NCBI RefSeq assembly: GCF_008107445.1
Contig: NZ_VSLD01000004.1
Span: 215,025-279,024, forward strand
DNA length: 64,000 nucleotides
From: Arthrobacter echini
GTDB taxonomy: Bacteria; Actinomycetota; Actinomycetes; Actinomycetales; Micrococcaceae
Direction of reading: 5' to 3'
Part shown: positions 18,869-29,523 of the stretch, in pieces
Position numbering within the stretch: position 1 is the stretch's first letter
Layout of the letters: every line of letters starts with the position of its first letter
Position numbers and translations under genes: made by a program
The notes under the pieces: generated by a model
What the model was told of the DNA's origin: nothing
What the model saw: only the letters and a program-made list of their open reading frames with translations
The model's database searches: none

Positions 18869-21800
18869 ATGACCGCCACACAGCCACGTCGACAGACCGC
18901 AGCACCTCCGGCAACGACACCGAGCGACGTCGAATCGCCCTTCACGGCGTACGCGGACATCCCCGGGACGACAGGTCTCTACGATCCGCAGAACGAGAAG
19001 GACGCGTGCGGACTGGCGGTGATCGCCACGCTCCGCCGCGAGCCCGGGCACGACATCGTCCAGACCGCACTGACGGCGCTGCGCAATCTCGAACACCGCG
19101 GTGCCGTGGGCTCGGACGCGGGATCCGGAGACGGCGCGGGCCTGCTGACGCAGATCCCCGACGCGTTCTTCCGGGCCGTCACCGGGTTCCCCCTGCCGCC
19201 GGCGGGGTCCTACGCCGTCGGGACCGCGTTCCTGCCCGTGGATCCCCGGGAGCAGGAGTCGATGCGCACCGGGCTCGAGGCCGTCGCAGCGGCCGAGGGC
19301 CTGAGCGTCCTCGGGTGGCGCGAGGTGCCTGTCGTCGCCGACCTCATCGGCCCGTCGGCCCGCGCGTGCATGCCCCATTTCGCGCAACTGTTCCTGGGCA
19401 GTGCCGACGGCAACACGCCCGATCTCGATGCGAGGGCGTTCCGGGTCCGCAAGCGGGCCCAGGGCAAGCTCGGCGTCTACTTCCCGTCGCTGTCCTCGAG
19501 GACCATCGTCTACAAGGGCATGCTGACCACGGCGCAACTCGAGCCCTTCTACCCCGATCTCTCGGACACGCGCTTCACCACCCGCCTCGGGATCGTCCAC
19601 TCCCGCTTCTCCACGAATACCTTCCCCTCCTGGCCGCTGGCCCAGCCGTTCCGGACCATCGCGCACAACGGCGAGATCAACACGGTGAAGGGCAACCGCA
19701 ACTGGATGCGTGCACGGCAGTCGCAGCTGTCCCACCCGCTGCTCGGCGACGCGCCCGAGGAGCTCTTCCCCGTCTGCACGCCCGGTGCCTCGGACTCGGC
19801 GTCCTTCGACGAGGTGGCGGAGCTGCTCACCCTGTCCGGGCGGCCCATCACCCACTCGATCATGATGATGATCCCGGAGGCGTGGGAGAACCACGCCACC
19901 ATGGATCCCGCCCGGCGGGCGTTCTACCAGTACCACTCGATGCTCATGGAGCCGTGGGACGGGCCGGCCGCCGTCTCCTTCACGGACGGCCGGCTCGTCG
20001 GCGCGGTCCTCGACCGCAACGGGCTGCGCCCGGCCCGCTACTGGGTCACCGAGGACGGCCTCGTGATCCTGGCCTCCGAGGTCGGTGTGTTCGACGTCGA
20101 ACCGGCCCGGGTGGTCCGCAAGGGCCGCGTGTCGCCCGGCACGATGTTCCTCGTCGACACCGAGGCGGGCCGGATCATCGAGGACCACGAGATCAAGGCG
20201 GAGGTCGCGGCAGCGAATCCGTGGGCCGACTGGGTCCGGGAGAACCTGATCCAGCTCGAGGACCTGCCCGAACGCGAGCACGTCGTCCATACCCGGGCGT
20301 CGATCAACCGCCGCCAGCGCACCTTCGGCTACACGGAGGAGGAACTGCGGATCCTGCTCCGGCCGATGGCGGAGAACGGGGCCGAGCCGCTCGGCGCCAT
20401 GGGGACCGACACCCCCCTCGCGGTGCTGTCCACGCGCCCGCGGCTCCTGTTCGACTACTTCGTGCAGTCGTTCGCCCAGGTGACCAATCCGCCGTTGGAC
20501 TCGATCCGCGAGGAACTCGTCACCTCCATGGGTGTGACCATCGGGCCCGACGGCAATCTGCTGTCCACGGGGCAGGTGCGCTCCCGGCAGATCGCCCTGA
20601 AGTTCCCCGTGATCACCAACGACGAGCTCGCGAAGATCGCGAATCTCGAGTCCGACGACGCCCGCCGGCTCGCGGTGCGCATCCGCGGCCTCTACCGGCA
20701 CGACGGCGGGCAGGCGGCGCTGCGTGCACGCCTCACCGAGATCTGCGAGCAGGTCTCCAGCGCGCTCAACCGCGGGGTCGAGTACGTGGTGCTGTCCGAC
20801 CGCGATTCGAACGCGCAATGGGCGCCCATCCCGTCCCTGTTGCTGACCAGCGCCGTGCACCACCACCTGCTCAGGAGTGCCACGCGCACCAAGACCTCCC
20901 TCGTGGTCGAGGCCGGCGATGTGCGGGAAGTCCACCATGTGGCGGTCCTCATCGGCTACGGTGCCTCCGCTGTGAACCCGTATCTGGCCATGGAGAGCTG
21001 CGAGGAACTCGTCCGCAACGGCGACATCATCGGCGTCACCGCCCAGACCGCCGTCGCGCAGCTCATCAAGGGTCTGGGCAAAGGGGTCCTGAAGATCATG
21101 TCCAAGATGGGCATCTCGACGGTGAGCTCCTACTGCGGGGCACAGACCTTCGAGGCGCTGGGCCTGTCGCAGGAACTCGTGGACGAGTACTTCCACGGCA
21201 CGCAGACCCAGCTCGGCGGTGTGGGCCTCGACATCGTCGCCGCGGAGACGGCAGCCCGCCACGGGAGCGCCTACCCCGCGGACGGCAGCGAGGACCCGCA
21301 TCGCGCGCTCGAGACCGGCGGCGAGTACCAGTGGCGTCGCGACGGACCGCCGCACCTCTTCAACCCCGAGACGGTGTTCCGTCTCCAGCACGCCACGCGG
21401 GAACGCCGCTACGACATCTTCAAGGCCTACACGAAGGGCATCGACGACCAGTCCGCCGAGCTCATGACGCTGCGCGGACTGCTGGGCTTCCGGAGTGAGC
21501 GGCGAAGAATCAGCATCGACGAGGTGGAGCCCGTCACCTCGATCGTCAGGCGTTTCTCCACCGGGGCCATGAGCTACGGTTCCATCTCCCAGGAGGCCCA
21601 CGAGACACTCGCGATCGCCATGAACCGGCTCGGCGGCAAGTCGAACACTGGTGAGGGCGGCGAGGACGTGGAGCGGCTCCTCGACCCCGAGCGCCGCTCC
21701 GCCGTCAAGCAGGTGGCCTCCGGCCGCTTCGGCGTGACGAGTCTCTATCTCACCAATGCCGACGACATCCAGATCAAGATGGCGCAGGGGGCCAAGCCCG

Positions 21801-23479
21801 GCGAGGGCGGCCAGCTCATGAGCCAGAAGGTCTATCCGTGGATCGCCCGTACCCGCAACTCCACACCCGGCGTCGCCCTGATCTCCCCGCCGCCGCATCA
21901 CGACATCTACTCCATCGAGGACCTCGCGCAGCTCATCTACGATCTCAAGAGGGCCAATCCGGCGGCACGGGTCCACGTGAAGCTCGTCTCCGAGGTGGGT
22001 ATCGGCACGGTTGCCGCCGGCGTCACGAAGGCCAGGGCCGACGTCGTCCTGGTCTCCGGCCACGACGGCGGCACCGGCGCGAGTCCGCTCAACTCCCTCA
22101 AGCACGCCGGCATCCCATGGGAGCTCGGGCTGGCCGAGACCCAGCAGACGCTCATGCTCAACGGTCTGCGGGACCGCGTGGTGGTCCAGGTGGACGGCCA
22201 GCTCAAGACCGGGCGCGACGTCGTCATGGCCGCCCTGCTCGGAGGCGAGGAGTTCGGCTTCGCCACTGCCCCGCTCGTGGTCTCCGGGTGCATCATGATG
22301 CGGGTCTGCCACCTCGACACGTGCCCCGTGGGCGTCGCCACGCAGAATCCGGAGCTGCGCAGCCGCTTCACGGGCAAGCCCGAGTTCGTGGTGAACTTCT
22401 TCGAGTTCATCGCCGAGGAGGTCCGCGAGCTCCTGGCGGAGCTCGGCTTCCGTACGCTCGAGGAGGCCATCGGTCGCACCGAGCTGCTCGACGCCCGCCG
22501 GGCCGTCGAACACTGGAAGGCCGACGGTCTGGACCTCGCACCGATCCTGCGCGGCGGCTGGTCCACCGGGGGCGAGCCGACGCGCAGCATGGTCGGGCAG
22601 AACCACGACCTGGACCGGCACTTCGACCGCACGCTCATCGAGATGAGCGCCGACGCGCTGGTCCACCGGTCGCCCGTGCGCATCTCGCTGGACATCGCGA
22701 ACACGGACCGCGCGGTGGGGACCATGCTCGGCCACGAGGTCACCCGCACCTTCGGGCTGGCGACACTGGCCACCGATACCATCGACATCACCCTCAGGGG
22801 ACAGGCGGGCCAGTCCCTCGGTGCGTTCCTCCCGGAGGGGATCACGCTGCGGCTCCTCGGGGACGCCAACGACTACGTGGGCAAGGGACTGTCCGGCGGG
22901 CGCATCATCGTCCGGCCGGACCGCTCCAGCGTGTTCCGCGCCGAGGACAACGTCATCGCGGGGAACGTGATCGGGTACGGCGCGACCAGCGGCGAGATGT
23001 TCCTCAGCGGCCAGGTGGGGGAGCGGTTCCTCGTGCGGAACTCCGGAGCGACGGCGGTGGCCGAGGGGATCGGCGACCACGGCTGCGAGTACATGACCGG
23101 CGGGCAGGCCCTCGTCCTCGGGCGGACCGGCCGGAACTTCGGCGCGGGCATGTCCGGCGGAACCGCCTTCGTCCTCGATCTCGACCGGGCACAGGTGAAC
23201 CGGCAGGGTCTCGAGAGCGGGGAGCTCCTGCTCGTCGGGCTGGACGAGGGAGACCGCGGGATCGTCCGCCGGCTGCTGATCCAGCACGCCGAGGAGACCG
23301 GCTCGGACCTCGCGGCGACCCTCCTCGGGTCCTTCGAGGACTCTGCCGGCCGCTTCACCAAAGTCCTGCCGCGCGACTACGCGGCCGTCCTGGGTGCCAG
23401 AGCCACCGCCGCCGAGCAGGGACTCGATCCCGACGGTGACGAGGCGTGGTCCACGATCCTGGAGGTAACCGGTGGCTGA
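18869..23479 (+). CDS. gltB: Glutamate synthase large subunit
   Basis: NADPH-type glutamate synthase (GOGAT), main ammonium assimilation route with glutamine synthetase. About 1536 residues. Order: class II glutamine amidotransferase domain ([10 protein letters not shown] with the nucleophile Cys, [46 protein letters not shown]), central domain, FMN/2-oxoglutarate barrel ([34 protein letters not shown]), the [3Fe-4S] cysteines in [15 protein letters not shown], and the GXGXG beta-helix at the C-terminus ([17 protein letters not shown]). The frame opens earlier, but ATG 18869 has a good ribosome site and leaves a normal leader before the catalytic Cys. Overlaps gltD by 8 bp. Confidence 0.97.
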   Translation: MTATQPRRQTAAPPATTPSDVESPFTAYADIPGTTGLYDPQNEKDACGLAVIATLRREPGHDIVQTALTALRNLEHRGAVGSDAGSGDGAGLLTQIPDAFFRAVTGFPLPPAGSYAVGTAFLPVDPREQESMRTGLEAVAAAEGLSVLGWREVPVVADLIGPSARACMPHFAQLFLGSADGNTPDLDARAFRVRKRAQGKLGVYFPSLSSRTIVYKGMLTTAQLEPFYPDLSDTRFTTRLGIVHSRFSTNTFPSWPLAQPFRTIAHNGEINTVKGNRNWMRARQSQLSHPLLGDAPEELFPVCTPGASDSASFDEVAELLTLSGRPITHSIMMMIPEAWENHATMDPARRAFYQYHSMLMEPWDGPAAVSFTDGRLVGAVLDRNGLRPARYWVTEDGLVILASEVGVFDVEPARVVRKGRVSPGTMFLVDTEAGRIIEDHEIKAEVAAANPWADWVRENLIQLEDLPEREHVVHTRASINRRQRTFGYTEEELRILLRPMAENGAEPLGAMGTDTPLAVLSTRPRLLFDYFVQSFAQVTNPPLDSIREELVTSMGVTIGPDGNLLSTGQVRSRQIALKFPVITNDELAKIANLESDDARRLAVRIRGLYRHDGGQAALRARLTEICEQVSSALNRGVEYVVLSDRDSNAQWAPIPSLLLTSAVHHHLLRSATRTKTSLVVEAGDVREVHHVAVLIGYGASAVNPYLAMESCEELVRNGDIIGVTAQTAVAQLIKGLGKGVLKIMSKMGISTVSSYCGAQTFEALGLSQELVDEYFHGTQTQLGGVGLDIVAAETAARHGSAYPADGSEDPHRALETGGEYQWRRDGPPHLFNPETVFRLQHATRERRYDIFKAYTKGIDDQSAELMTLRGLLGFRSERRRISIDEVEPVTSIVRRFSTGAMSYGSISQEAHETLAIAMNRLGGKSNTGEGGEDVERLLDPERRSAVKQVASGRFGVTSLYLTNADDIQIKMAQGAKPGEGGQLMSQKVYPWIARTRNSTPGVALISPPPHHDIYSIEDLAQLIYDLKRANPAARVHVKLVSEVGIGTVAAGVTKARADVVLVSGHDGGTGASPLNSLKHAGIPWELGLAETQQTLMLNGLRDRVVVQVDGQLKTGRDVVMAALLGGEEFGFATAPLVVSGCIMMRVCHLDTCPVGVATQNPELRSRFTGKPEFVVNFFEFIAEEVRELLAELGFRTLEEAIGRTELLDARRAVEHWKADGLDLAPILRGGWSTGGEPTRSMVGQNHDLDRHFDRTLIEMSADALVHRSPVRISLDIANTDRAVGTMLGHEVTRTFGLATLATDTIDITLRGQAGQSLGAFLPEGITLRLLGDANDYVGKGLSGGRIIVRPDRSSVFRAEDNVIAGNVIGYGATSGEMFLSGQVGERFLVRNSGATAVAEGIGDHGCEYMTGGQALVLGRTGRNFGAGMSGGTAFVLDLDRAQVNRQGLESGELLLVGLDEGDRGIVRRLLIQHAEETGSDLAATLLGSFEDSAGRFTKVLPRDYAAVLGARATAAEQGLDPDGDEAWSTILEVTGG

Positions 23480-24929
23480 CCCACGCGGATTCATGAAGGT
23501 GCGCGAGCGCCAGACCCAGCCCCGACGCCCCGTCCCGGTGCGCATCATGGACTGGAAGGAGGTGTACGAGGCGCAGGAGCAGGGGGTCCTCAAGGCGCAG
23601 GCCGGGCGCTGCATGGACTGCGGTATCCCGTTCTGCCATCAGGGCTGCCCGCTCGGCAACCTCATCCCGGAGTGGAACGACCTCACGCTCAGGGACAAGG
23701 GCCGGGAGGCGAGCGACCGCCTCCATGCGACGAACAACTTCCCCGAGTTCACCGGCCGGCTCTGCCCGGCGCCGTGCGAATCCTCCTGCGTCCTGGGTAT
23801 CAACCAGCCGCCCGTGACCATCAAGCAGGTCGAGGTCTCCATCGCCGACCAGGCGTTCGCGGAGGGCTGGGTGGAAGCCTTCCCGCCCGAGCGCCTCACC
23901 GGGCGCACGGTCGCCGTCGTCGGCTCCGGTCCTGCGGGCCTCGCCGTCGCGCAGCAACTGACCCGCGCCGGCCACACCGTCGCCGTGTACGAGCGGGACG
24001 ACCGCGTCGGAGGGCTGCTGCGGTACGGCATCCCGGACTTCAAGATGGAGAAGATCCACCTGGAGCGCCGCCTGGATCAGATGCGAATCGAGGGCACGCG
24101 CTTCCGGACCGAGGTCGAGGTGGGCAGGGACATCGGCTGGGGCGAGCTGAAGCGGAGCTTCGACGCCGTCGTCGTCGCGACGGGCGCCACGGTGCCGCGT
24201 GAGCTCCCCATCCCGGGCCGGGACCTCCGGGGTGTCCATGTGGCCATGGACTACCTCGTCCAGGCGAACCGCGTGGTGGCCGGCGACGTGGTGGAGCACC
24301 GGATCCACGCCGAGGGCAAGCACGTCGTCATCCTCGGCGGCGGGGACACGGGCGCCGACTGCCTCGGTACCGCCCATCGCCAGAAGGCGGCCTCGGTCAC
24401 CATCCTGGCGATCGGCGAGCAGCCTCCGCTCGAGCGGCGCCCCGATCAGCCCTGGCCGACGTTCCCCACGCTGTTCGACCTGGCCGGTGCGTACGAGGAG
24501 GGCGGGGAGCGGCGTTTCCTGGCGTCCACCATCGGGTTCACGGGCGAGGACGGCGTACTCCGCGGCATCCGCGTGGCCGAGACCGAGTTCGTCGACGGCC
24601 GCCGGCGTCCCAAGGCCGGCACCGAGCACGATATCCCGGCGGATCTCGTGCTGCTCTCCCTCGGGTTCTCGGGGCCGGAACCGGCCGGTCTGGCCGAGCA
24701 GGTGCAGACCGGCTTCGACGAGCGGGGGAATGTGGTGCGCGACGGCCACTACATGACCGGCACGCCGGGCATCTTCTCGGCGGGCGATGCCGGCCGTGGC
24801 CAGTCGCTGATCGTCTGGGCCATCGCCGAAGGCCGCGCCTGTGCGGCCGCAGTGGATCTGTGGCTCATGGGATCGACGCGGCTGACGGCACCTGTATCGC
24901 CGACGGATCGGTCCATCTCCTACTCCTGA
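23472..24929 (+). CDS. gltD: Glutamate synthase small subunit
   Basis: FAD/NADPH subunit that passes electrons to GltB. 485 residues. N-terminal [4Fe-4S] cysteines in [19 protein letters not shown] (about 38-56) and [12 protein letters not shown] (about 99-110). FAD-binding [15 protein letters not shown] near residue 152. NADPH-binding [14 protein letters not shown] near residue 287. C-terminal FAD motif [17 protein letters not shown] 23472 has ggagg 7-12 nt upstream inside gltB. The 8-bp overlap implies coupled translation. Confidence 0.97.
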   Translation: MADPRGFMKVRERQTQPRRPVPVRIMDWKEVYEAQEQGVLKAQAGRCMDCGIPFCHQGCPLGNLIPEWNDLTLRDKGREASDRLHATNNFPEFTGRLCPAPCESSCVLGINQPPVTIKQVEVSIADQAFAEGWVEAFPPERLTGRTVAVVGSGPAGLAVAQQLTRAGHTVAVYERDDRVGGLLRYGIPDFKMEKIHLERRLDQMRIEGTRFRTEVEVGRDIGWGELKRSFDAVVVATGATVPRELPIPGRDLRGVHVAMDYLVQANRVVAGDVVEHRIHAEGKHVVILGGGDTGADCLGTAHRQKAASVTILAIGEQPPLERRPDQPWPTFPTLFDLAGAYEEGGERRFLASTIGFTGEDGVLRGIRVAETEFVDGRRRPKAGTEHDIPADLVLLSLGFSGPEPAGLAEQVQTGFDERGNVVRDGHYMTGTPGIFSAGDAGRGQSLIVWAIAEGRACAAAVDLWLMGSTRLTAPVSPTDRSISYS

Positions 24930-24964
24930 CGGCCCCGCACACTCCTACCATCACTCGACACGAC

Positions 24965-24970
24965 TAGGCT
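24965..24970 (+). promoter_or_regulatory. Leaderless promoter -10 of pyk
   Basis: TAGGCT ends 7 nt before ATG 24978; no ribosome site lies between. Confidence 0.65.
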
Positions 24971-24977
24971 AGGTCCC

Positions 24978-26468
24978 ATGAGACGCGCAAAAATAGTTGC
25001 AACATTCGGCCCCGCGATCGCCAGCTACGAGGCCACGCTCGCCGTGCTCGAGGCAGGCGTCGACGTCGCCCGCATGAACATGAGCCACGGCGACTACGCC
25101 GTGCACAGCACCACCTACGAGAACGTCCGGCGCGCTGCGGAGGAGCTCGGGAAGCCCGTGGGCATCTTCGCCGATCTCCAGGGTCCGAAGATCCGGCTCG
25201 GACGCTTCGCAGCAGGGCCCCACCTCCTCACCGCCGGTGATGTCTTCACCATCACCATCGAGGACATCGAGGGCACGCAGGAGATCAGCTCCACCACCTT
25301 CAAGGGCCTCCCTGAGGACGTGAACGTGGGCGACATGCTCCTGATCGACGACGGCAAGGTGTCCCTCCGCGCGACGAAGGTGGACAGCACGAGCGTGACC
25401 ACCGAAGTGGTGGTCGGTGGTCTGGTGTCCAACAACAAGGGCATCAACCTGCCCGGAGTTGCCGTCAATGTCCCGGCCCTGAGCGAGAAGGACGAGGACG
25501 ACCTGCGGTGGGCCATCCGGATCGGCGTCGACATGGTGGCCCTGTCGTTCGTCAGGGACGCCGGGGACGTCACGCGGGTCCACGAGATCATGGACGAGGA
25601 GGGACGCCGCGTCCCGGTCATCGCCAAGATCGAGAAGCCGCAGGCCGTGGAGGCCCTCGAGTCGATCGTCGACGCCTTCGACGCCATCATGGTGGCCCGC
25701 GGCGACCTCGGCGTCGAACTGCCGCTGGAGGACGTGCCGATCGTGCAGAAGCGAGCGGTGGAACTCGCCCGCCGCTGGGCCAAGCCCGTGATCGTGGCCA
25801 CCCAGGTGCTCGAGTCCATGATCGACAATCCCCGCCCCACGCGCGCGGAGGCCTCGGACTGCGCCAATGCGGTGCTCGACGGCGCCGACGCCGTGATGCT
25901 CTCCGGCGAGACGAGCGTCGGCAAGTACCCGATCGAGACCGTGCGGACCATGGCCAACATCATCGAGTCCACGGAGCGTCACGGCCTGGAGCGGGTCCCC
26001 GCACTGGGCAGCAAGCCCAAGACGCGCGGCGGAGCCATCACGCGCGCGGCCGTGGAGATTTCCGACCAGCTGGACGTCAAGTACATCTGCACCTTCACCC
26101 AGTCGGGGGACTCGGCGCGTCGCCTCTCCCGTCTGCGGCCGAAGAAGCCGGTCTTCGCCTTCACGCCCGTCCAGTCGACGCTGAACGCCATGTCGCTGCT
26201 CTGGGGGATCCAGCCCAAGCTCGTCGAGTTCGTGGAGCACACGGACCAGATGACGTCGCAGGTGGACCGCGTCCTCTTCGAGCAGGGACTCGTCGAGGTG
26301 GACGATCTCGTGGTCATCGCCGCCGGGTCACCTCCGGGGCAGGCCGGTTCGACGAACTCCATCAAGGTGCACCGCGTCGGTGACATCACGGATGCGGGTC
26401 AGCTGCCCGAGGACCACACATCATTCATCAAGGAGGGCGTGGGTCCCTGGCCCGTCAAGAAGAAATAG
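24978..26468 (+). CDS. pyk: Pyruvate kinase
   Basis: Last step of glycolysis, phosphoenolpyruvate plus ADP to pyruvate plus ATP. 496 residues. Domain A barrel with KIVATFGPA, ARMNMSHGD and FADLQGPKIR; the B-domain lid at about 70-165; KIEKPQAVEALESI with the catalytic Lys; MVARGDLGVELP; ATQVLESM; AVMLSGETSVGKYP; and a C-terminal effector-binding domain. Leaderless start (see the -10 entry). Followed by an unusually long hairpin. Confidence 0.97.
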   Translation: MRRAKIVATFGPAIASYEATLAVLEAGVDVARMNMSHGDYAVHSTTYENVRRAAEELGKPVGIFADLQGPKIRLGRFAAGPHLLTAGDVFTITIEDIEGTQEISSTTFKGLPEDVNVGDMLLIDDGKVSLRATKVDSTSVTTEVVVGGLVSNNKGINLPGVAVNVPALSEKDEDDLRWAIRIGVDMVALSFVRDAGDVTRVHEIMDEEGRRVPVIAKIEKPQAVEALESIVDAFDAIMVARGDLGVELPLEDVPIVQKRAVELARRWAKPVIVATQVLESMIDNPRPTRAEASDCANAVLDGADAVMLSGETSVGKYPIETVRTMANIIESTERHGLERVPALGSKPKTRGGAITRAAVEISDQLDVKYICTFTQSGDSARRLSRLRPKKPVFAFTPVQSTLNAMSLLWGIQPKLVEFVEHTDQMTSQVDRVLFEQGLVEVDDLVVIAAGSPPGQAGSTNSIKVHRVGDITDAGQLPEDHTSFIKEGVGPWPVKKK

Positions 26469-26487
26469 CCCGAACCACTGCCCCACT

Positions 26488-26533
26488 GCACGACAGGACC
26501 CCTGCCCGATACCGGGCAGGGGTCCTGTCGTGC
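26488..26533. terminator. Long perfect hairpin between pyk and the ANTAR regulator
   Basis: 21-bp perfect inverted repeat (gcacgacaggacccctgccc plus one G, and its complement) around a 4-nt loop. The genes on both sides converge on it, so it should terminate both strands. Confidence 0.85.
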
Positions 26534-26563
26534 GGCCCTCGGGTCTGTTAGGACCCGGTTGAT

Positions 26564-27166
26564 TCAGTTGACCTGGTTGATGATGGTCTCGGCGACCTCA
26601 CGCATGCCCAGGCGCCGGTCCATCGATGTCTTCTGGATCCAGCGGAAGGCCTCCGGCTCGGTAAGGCCCATCTTCGTGGTCAGCAGGCTCTTGGCGCGCT
26701 CCACGAGCTTGCGCGTGGCGAACTGCTCCTGCAGGTCGGTGACCTCGGACTCGAGAGCCGTGATCTCCTCGTGGCGCGACATGGCGATCTCGATGGCGGG
26801 GATGAGATCGGCCGGGGTGAACGGCTTCACCACGTAGGCCATCGCTCCGGCGTCGCGTGCGCGCTCGATGAGCTCCCTCTGGCTGAACGCGGTCAGCAGG
26901 ACCACCGGGGCGATACGCGCCTTCACGATCTGCTCGGCGGCTGTGATGCCGTCCATCACGGGCATCTTCACATCCATGAGCACGAGATCGGGCTTGTGCT
27001 CGAACGCCAGCGCCACGGCTTTCTCGCCGTTGTCGGCCTCCGCGACCACCTCGTAGCCCTCGCCACGGAGGATCTCGACGATATCGAGGCGGATGAGCGT
27101 CTCGTCCTCCGCCACGATGACCCGGCGTGCGGGCCCGGAGGGCGTGGACTCGGTGGATTCAGACAC
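26564..27166 (-). CDS. pdtaR: ANTAR-domain response regulator, PdtaR-like
   Basis: Two-component response regulator acting on RNA rather than DNA. About 200 residues. The receiver domain has VIVAEDETLIRLD, the phosphoacceptor in DLVLMDVKMPVMDG, LLTAFSQ and YVVKPF. A coiled linker leads to the ANTAR domain (VERAKSLLTTKMGLTEPEAFRWIQKTSMDRR), which binds paired hexaloop stems to stop transcription termination. GTG 27166 has aggag 6-10 nt upstream. The cognate kinase (PdtaS) is not in the window. Position between pyk and polA matches the mycobacterial arrangement. Confidence 0.92.
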   Translation of the reverse strand: MSESTESTPSGPARRVIVAEDETLIRLDIVEILRGEGYEVVAEADNGEKAVALAFEHKPDLVLMDVKMPVMDGITAAEQIVKARIAPVVLLTAFSQRELIERARDAGAMAYVVKPFTPADLIPAIEIAMSRHEEITALESEVTDLQEQFATRKLVERAKSLLTTKMGLTEPEAFRWIQKTSMDRRLGMREVAETIINQVN

Positions 27167-27308
27167 TGGTACTCCTAGATCAAGATGGACGTGCGGGACC
27201 GATGCTGGATTCGCTCCTGATCCCGGATCCAGCCTATCGGCATGTAGAGTTGTTACCCGCACCGGCCACGAGTGATCCAGGCCGCTGAGGACGACCGGTG
27301 CAGGCACG

Positions 27309-27390
27309 GCCCGAATGGCGGAATCGGCAGACGCGCTGCACTCAAAATGCAGTATCGAGAGGTGTGTGGGTTCGAGTCCCACTTCGGGCA
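27309..27390 (+). tRNA. tRNA-Leu (anticodon CAA)
   Basis: 82-nt class II tRNA. The acceptor stem gcccgaa (27309-27315) pairs with ttcgggc (27383-27389), with discriminator A at 27390. The anticodon stem ctgca/tgcag encloses loop ctCAAaa. The variable arm is long, as in leucine tRNAs, and the T-loop is ttcgagt. The 3' CCA is not fully encoded (acct). It reads UUG codons, rare in such a GC-rich genome. Confidence 0.95.
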
Positions 27391-27431
27391 CCTGGGTGAG
27401 GGATGATTCTTCGGATCCACGAGCAGTGCAC

Positions 27432-27468
27432 ATTGTTCAACAATCTCTTGCCGAGATTGTTGAACAAC
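27432..27468 (+). promoter_or_regulatory. Double operator and promoter of the NRAMP-like transporter
   Basis: Two copies of an 11-bp palindrome, TTGTTCAACAA (27433-27443) and TTGTTGAACAA (27457-27467), with centres 24 bp apart. Together they form a 15-bp inverted repeat with a 5-bp spacer. A -35-like TTGCCG (27448-27453) lies in the middle and TAGGGT (27472-27477) follows at 18 bp, so bound protein would cover the promoter. The same palindrome precedes pxpA. The natural binder is the GntR/FCD protein of this locus. Confidence 0.8.
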
Positions 27469-27529
27469 CTGTAGGGTCGGCTGAGATACCGGGAGTGACC
27501 CCGGTCACCCTCAGGGAACGGACCACTCC

Positions 27530-28747
27530 ATGGCAGACATCGGCAGCAAGCCCGGGCTGAGCTCCTCCGCGCGGCGCACGGCTCTCCTGGGAGCCATGTT
27601 CCTCATGGCAACCAGCGCCATCGGGCCCGGCTTCATCACGCAGACCACGGTGTTCACCGCGCAGATCGGCGCCGCCTTCGCCTTCGCGATCCTGGCCTCG
27701 ATCCTCATCGACATCGCCGTCCAGATGAACGTCTGGCGGGTCATCGGGGTATCCGGGCTCCGCGCCCAGGAGCTTGGCAACAAAGTCATTCCCGGCGTCG
27801 GCTGGTTCCTGGCCGGACTGGTCTTCATCGGCGGCGTGGTGTTCAACATCGGCAACATCGCCGGTACCGGCCTCGGCGCCAATGCGATGCTCGGCGTGGA
27901 GCCGAAGATCGGCGGCGCCGTCTCCGCCGTCGTCGCCATCATGATCTTCGTCAGCAAGAAGGCCGGCCTGGCGCTGGACCGCATCGTGGTGTTCCTCGGA
28001 GCCATCATGATCCTGCTGATGATCTATGTCGCCATCGTCGCCGCTCCGCCCGTCGGCGAGGCCCTGAAGAACGCCGTCCTCCCGGAGCAGATCGATGTGC
28101 TGATCATCACCACACTGGTGGGCGGCACCGTGGGTGGCTACATCACCTATGCGGGCGCGCACCGCATGCTCGACTCGGGTGCCACCGGCATCGAGAACGT
28201 CCGTGAGATCACCCGCAGCTCGGTCCTGGGCATCATCATCACGGGCGTCATGCGCGTGCTGTTGTTCCTGGCCATCCTCGGGGTCGTCGCCGGTGGGGCA
28301 GTGCTCTCGAGCGAGAACATGGCAGCCGAGGCTTTCGGCGTCGCCGCCGGAGCCGTCGGGATGAGGGTCTTCGGTATCGTGCTCTGGGCTGCCGCCATCA
28401 CTTCCGTGATCGGCGCCGCCTTCACCTCGGTCTCCTTCATCACGTCCTCGCGGACGCCGGAGCGCACCCGGAATCTCATCACCGTCGCCTTCATCGCCGG
28501 GTGCGCCGTGGCCTACCTCTTCCTCGGTCAGGCACCGCAGCAACTACTGATCTTCGCCGGAGCGTTCAACGGCCTGATCCTGCCCGTCGGGTTCGGCGTG
28601 CTGCTCTGGGTGGCCTGGCGCCGCCGGGACCTGCTGCACGGCTACGCCTACCCGCGGTGGCTGCTGATCGTCGGCGTCATCACGTGGTTCCTCACCCTGT
28701 TCCTGGGCTACACCTCGCTCACCGGGCTGGCGAAGCTGTGGGGCTAG
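27530..28747 (+). CDS. NRAMP-like transporter of the 5-oxoproline locus (YcsG type)
   Basis: Integral membrane protein of 405 residues with about 11 helices and the LeuT-like fold of NRAMP proteins. The metal-binding residues of true NRAMPs are missing. The helix 1 motif DPGN reads GPGF (about residue 32), and the helix 6 motif MPH is replaced in the stretch GGYITYAGAHRML. It is therefore unlikely to carry Mn2+ or Fe2+. A similar protein, YcsG, sits with the pxp genes in Bacillus. The shared operators suggest it imports 5-oxoproline or a related compound. ATG 27530 with a weak aggga 11 nt upstream. The stop codon overlaps the gntR stop on the other strand (shared CTAG). Confidence 0.8.
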   Translation: MADIGSKPGLSSSARRTALLGAMFLMATSAIGPGFITQTTVFTAQIGAAFAFAILASILIDIAVQMNVWRVIGVSGLRAQELGNKVIPGVGWFLAGLVFIGGVVFNIGNIAGTGLGANAMLGVEPKIGGAVSAVVAIMIFVSKKAGLALDRIVVFLGAIMILLMIYVAIVAAPPVGEALKNAVLPEQIDVLIITTLVGGTVGGYITYAGAHRMLDSGATGIENVREITRSSVLGIIITGVMRVLLFLAILGVVAGGAVLSSENMAAEAFGVAAGAVGMRVFGIVLWAAAITSVIGAAFTSVSFITSSRTPERTRNLITVAFIAGCAVAYLFLGQAPQQLLIFAGAFNGLILPVGFGVLLWVAWRRRDLLHGYAYPRWLLIVGVITWFLTLFLGYTSLTGLAKLWG

Positions 28748-29517
28748 CCTGATCCTCTCCGAGTGACCTGGCGCGCTCCCTGGGGCCTGTCCTCGCGGTC
28801 GTCGGCGAGATGACCGAGGAGTTCGGCTTCCGCGGCATCGAGATACTCGCGCAAGCCCGCCGCGGCCTCCGTCCGCTCCCCGGCGCGGAGGCGTTCCACG
28901 AGCTCCACGTTGCGGTCCACGTAGTGACTGTGGAAGTCCGGGGCCGACGCCATCGCATGGAACACCAGCCGCATCTCCGCCAGCACCCGAGCCATCAGCG
29001 TCCGGAGCTCCTCGCTCCCGGAAAGGCCCACCACGGCGCTGTGGAGGGCCTGGTTGGCGTCGGCCATGCCATGGACCGACCCGCTGTCCCGCGCGTCCCG
29101 CGCTCGCCCGACGATGGCTTCCAGGTCCGCGAGCGCCTCGGGGGTGACCTCACCCCACAGCACCGCAGCGGGTTCGATCATGCGGCGTACGCGGTAGATC
29201 TCGCGCACCTCCTCCGCTCCGGGCGAGGCGACGAACACACCGCGGTTCGGGATCTTCGTGACCACGGCTTCGCCCGCGAGGGTGGAGAACGCCTCGCGGA
29301 GGGTGTTGCGCGAGACTCCCAGCGCCGTCGACAGTGCTTGTTCCGACAGTTTCGATCCGGGCGTGAGCTCACCGGCCGCGATCCGTCCCCTCAGCACGCC
29401 GGCGATCCACGCGGCCGTGTGCGCGTGCTCAGCAGGACCGGCGCTGCTGTCCGGGGGTGCCGGGTGTCCCGTCGCGGCTGCCACCATGGTCGTCGGTCCC
29501 CCTGCGCTCGTCACCAC
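28744..29517 (-). CDS. GntR/FCD-family transcriptional regulator of the pxp locus
   Basis: 257-residue FadR-type regulator. The winged helix is at about 35-100 (IAAGELTPGSKLSEQALSTA, LGVSRNTLREAFSTLAGE, NRGVFVASPG). It is followed by an all-helical FCD effector domain with candidate metal/ligand residues in DANQALHSAVV and the HSHYVDRNVELVERL region. GTG 29517 is the longest start; ATG 29487, with an agggg-type site upstream, is also possible. Last gene of the pxpA-pxpBC-biotin carboxylase operon, 6 bp after the biotin carboxylase. It probably represses both that operon and the transporter through TTGTTCAACAA sites; 5-oxoproline or a relative is the likely inducer (inference). Confidence 0.88.
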   Translation of the reverse strand: MVTSAGGPTTMVAAATGHPAPPDSSAGPAEHAHTAAWIAGVLRGRIAAGELTPGSKLSEQALSTALGVSRNTLREAFSTLAGEAVVTKIPNRGVFVASPGAEEVREIYRVRRMIEPAAVLWGEVTPEALADLEAIVGRARDARDSGSVHGMADANQALHSAVVGLSGSEELRTLMARVLAEMRLVFHAMASAPDFHSHYVDRNVELVERLRAGERTEAAAGLREYLDAAEAELLGHLADDREDRPQGARQVTRRGSG

Positions 29518-29523
29518 CAGATG

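Noticed and set aside
18779..23614. A 1611-codon open frame on the strand opposite gltB
   Set aside because: It mirrors gltB codon by codon. In very GC-rich genes the antisense frame lacks stops by composition. It shows no known motif and is rich in low-complexity H, D, G and R.
27474..27530. TPP riboswitch-like bases (ggctgagata, then acccttc-like accctcagggaac) before the NRAMP-like gene
   Set aside because: Only the first-half signature is present. The second half of the TPP aptamer (GAACCTGA...GGxTAATxC) is missing and there are only about 55 nt to the start codon.
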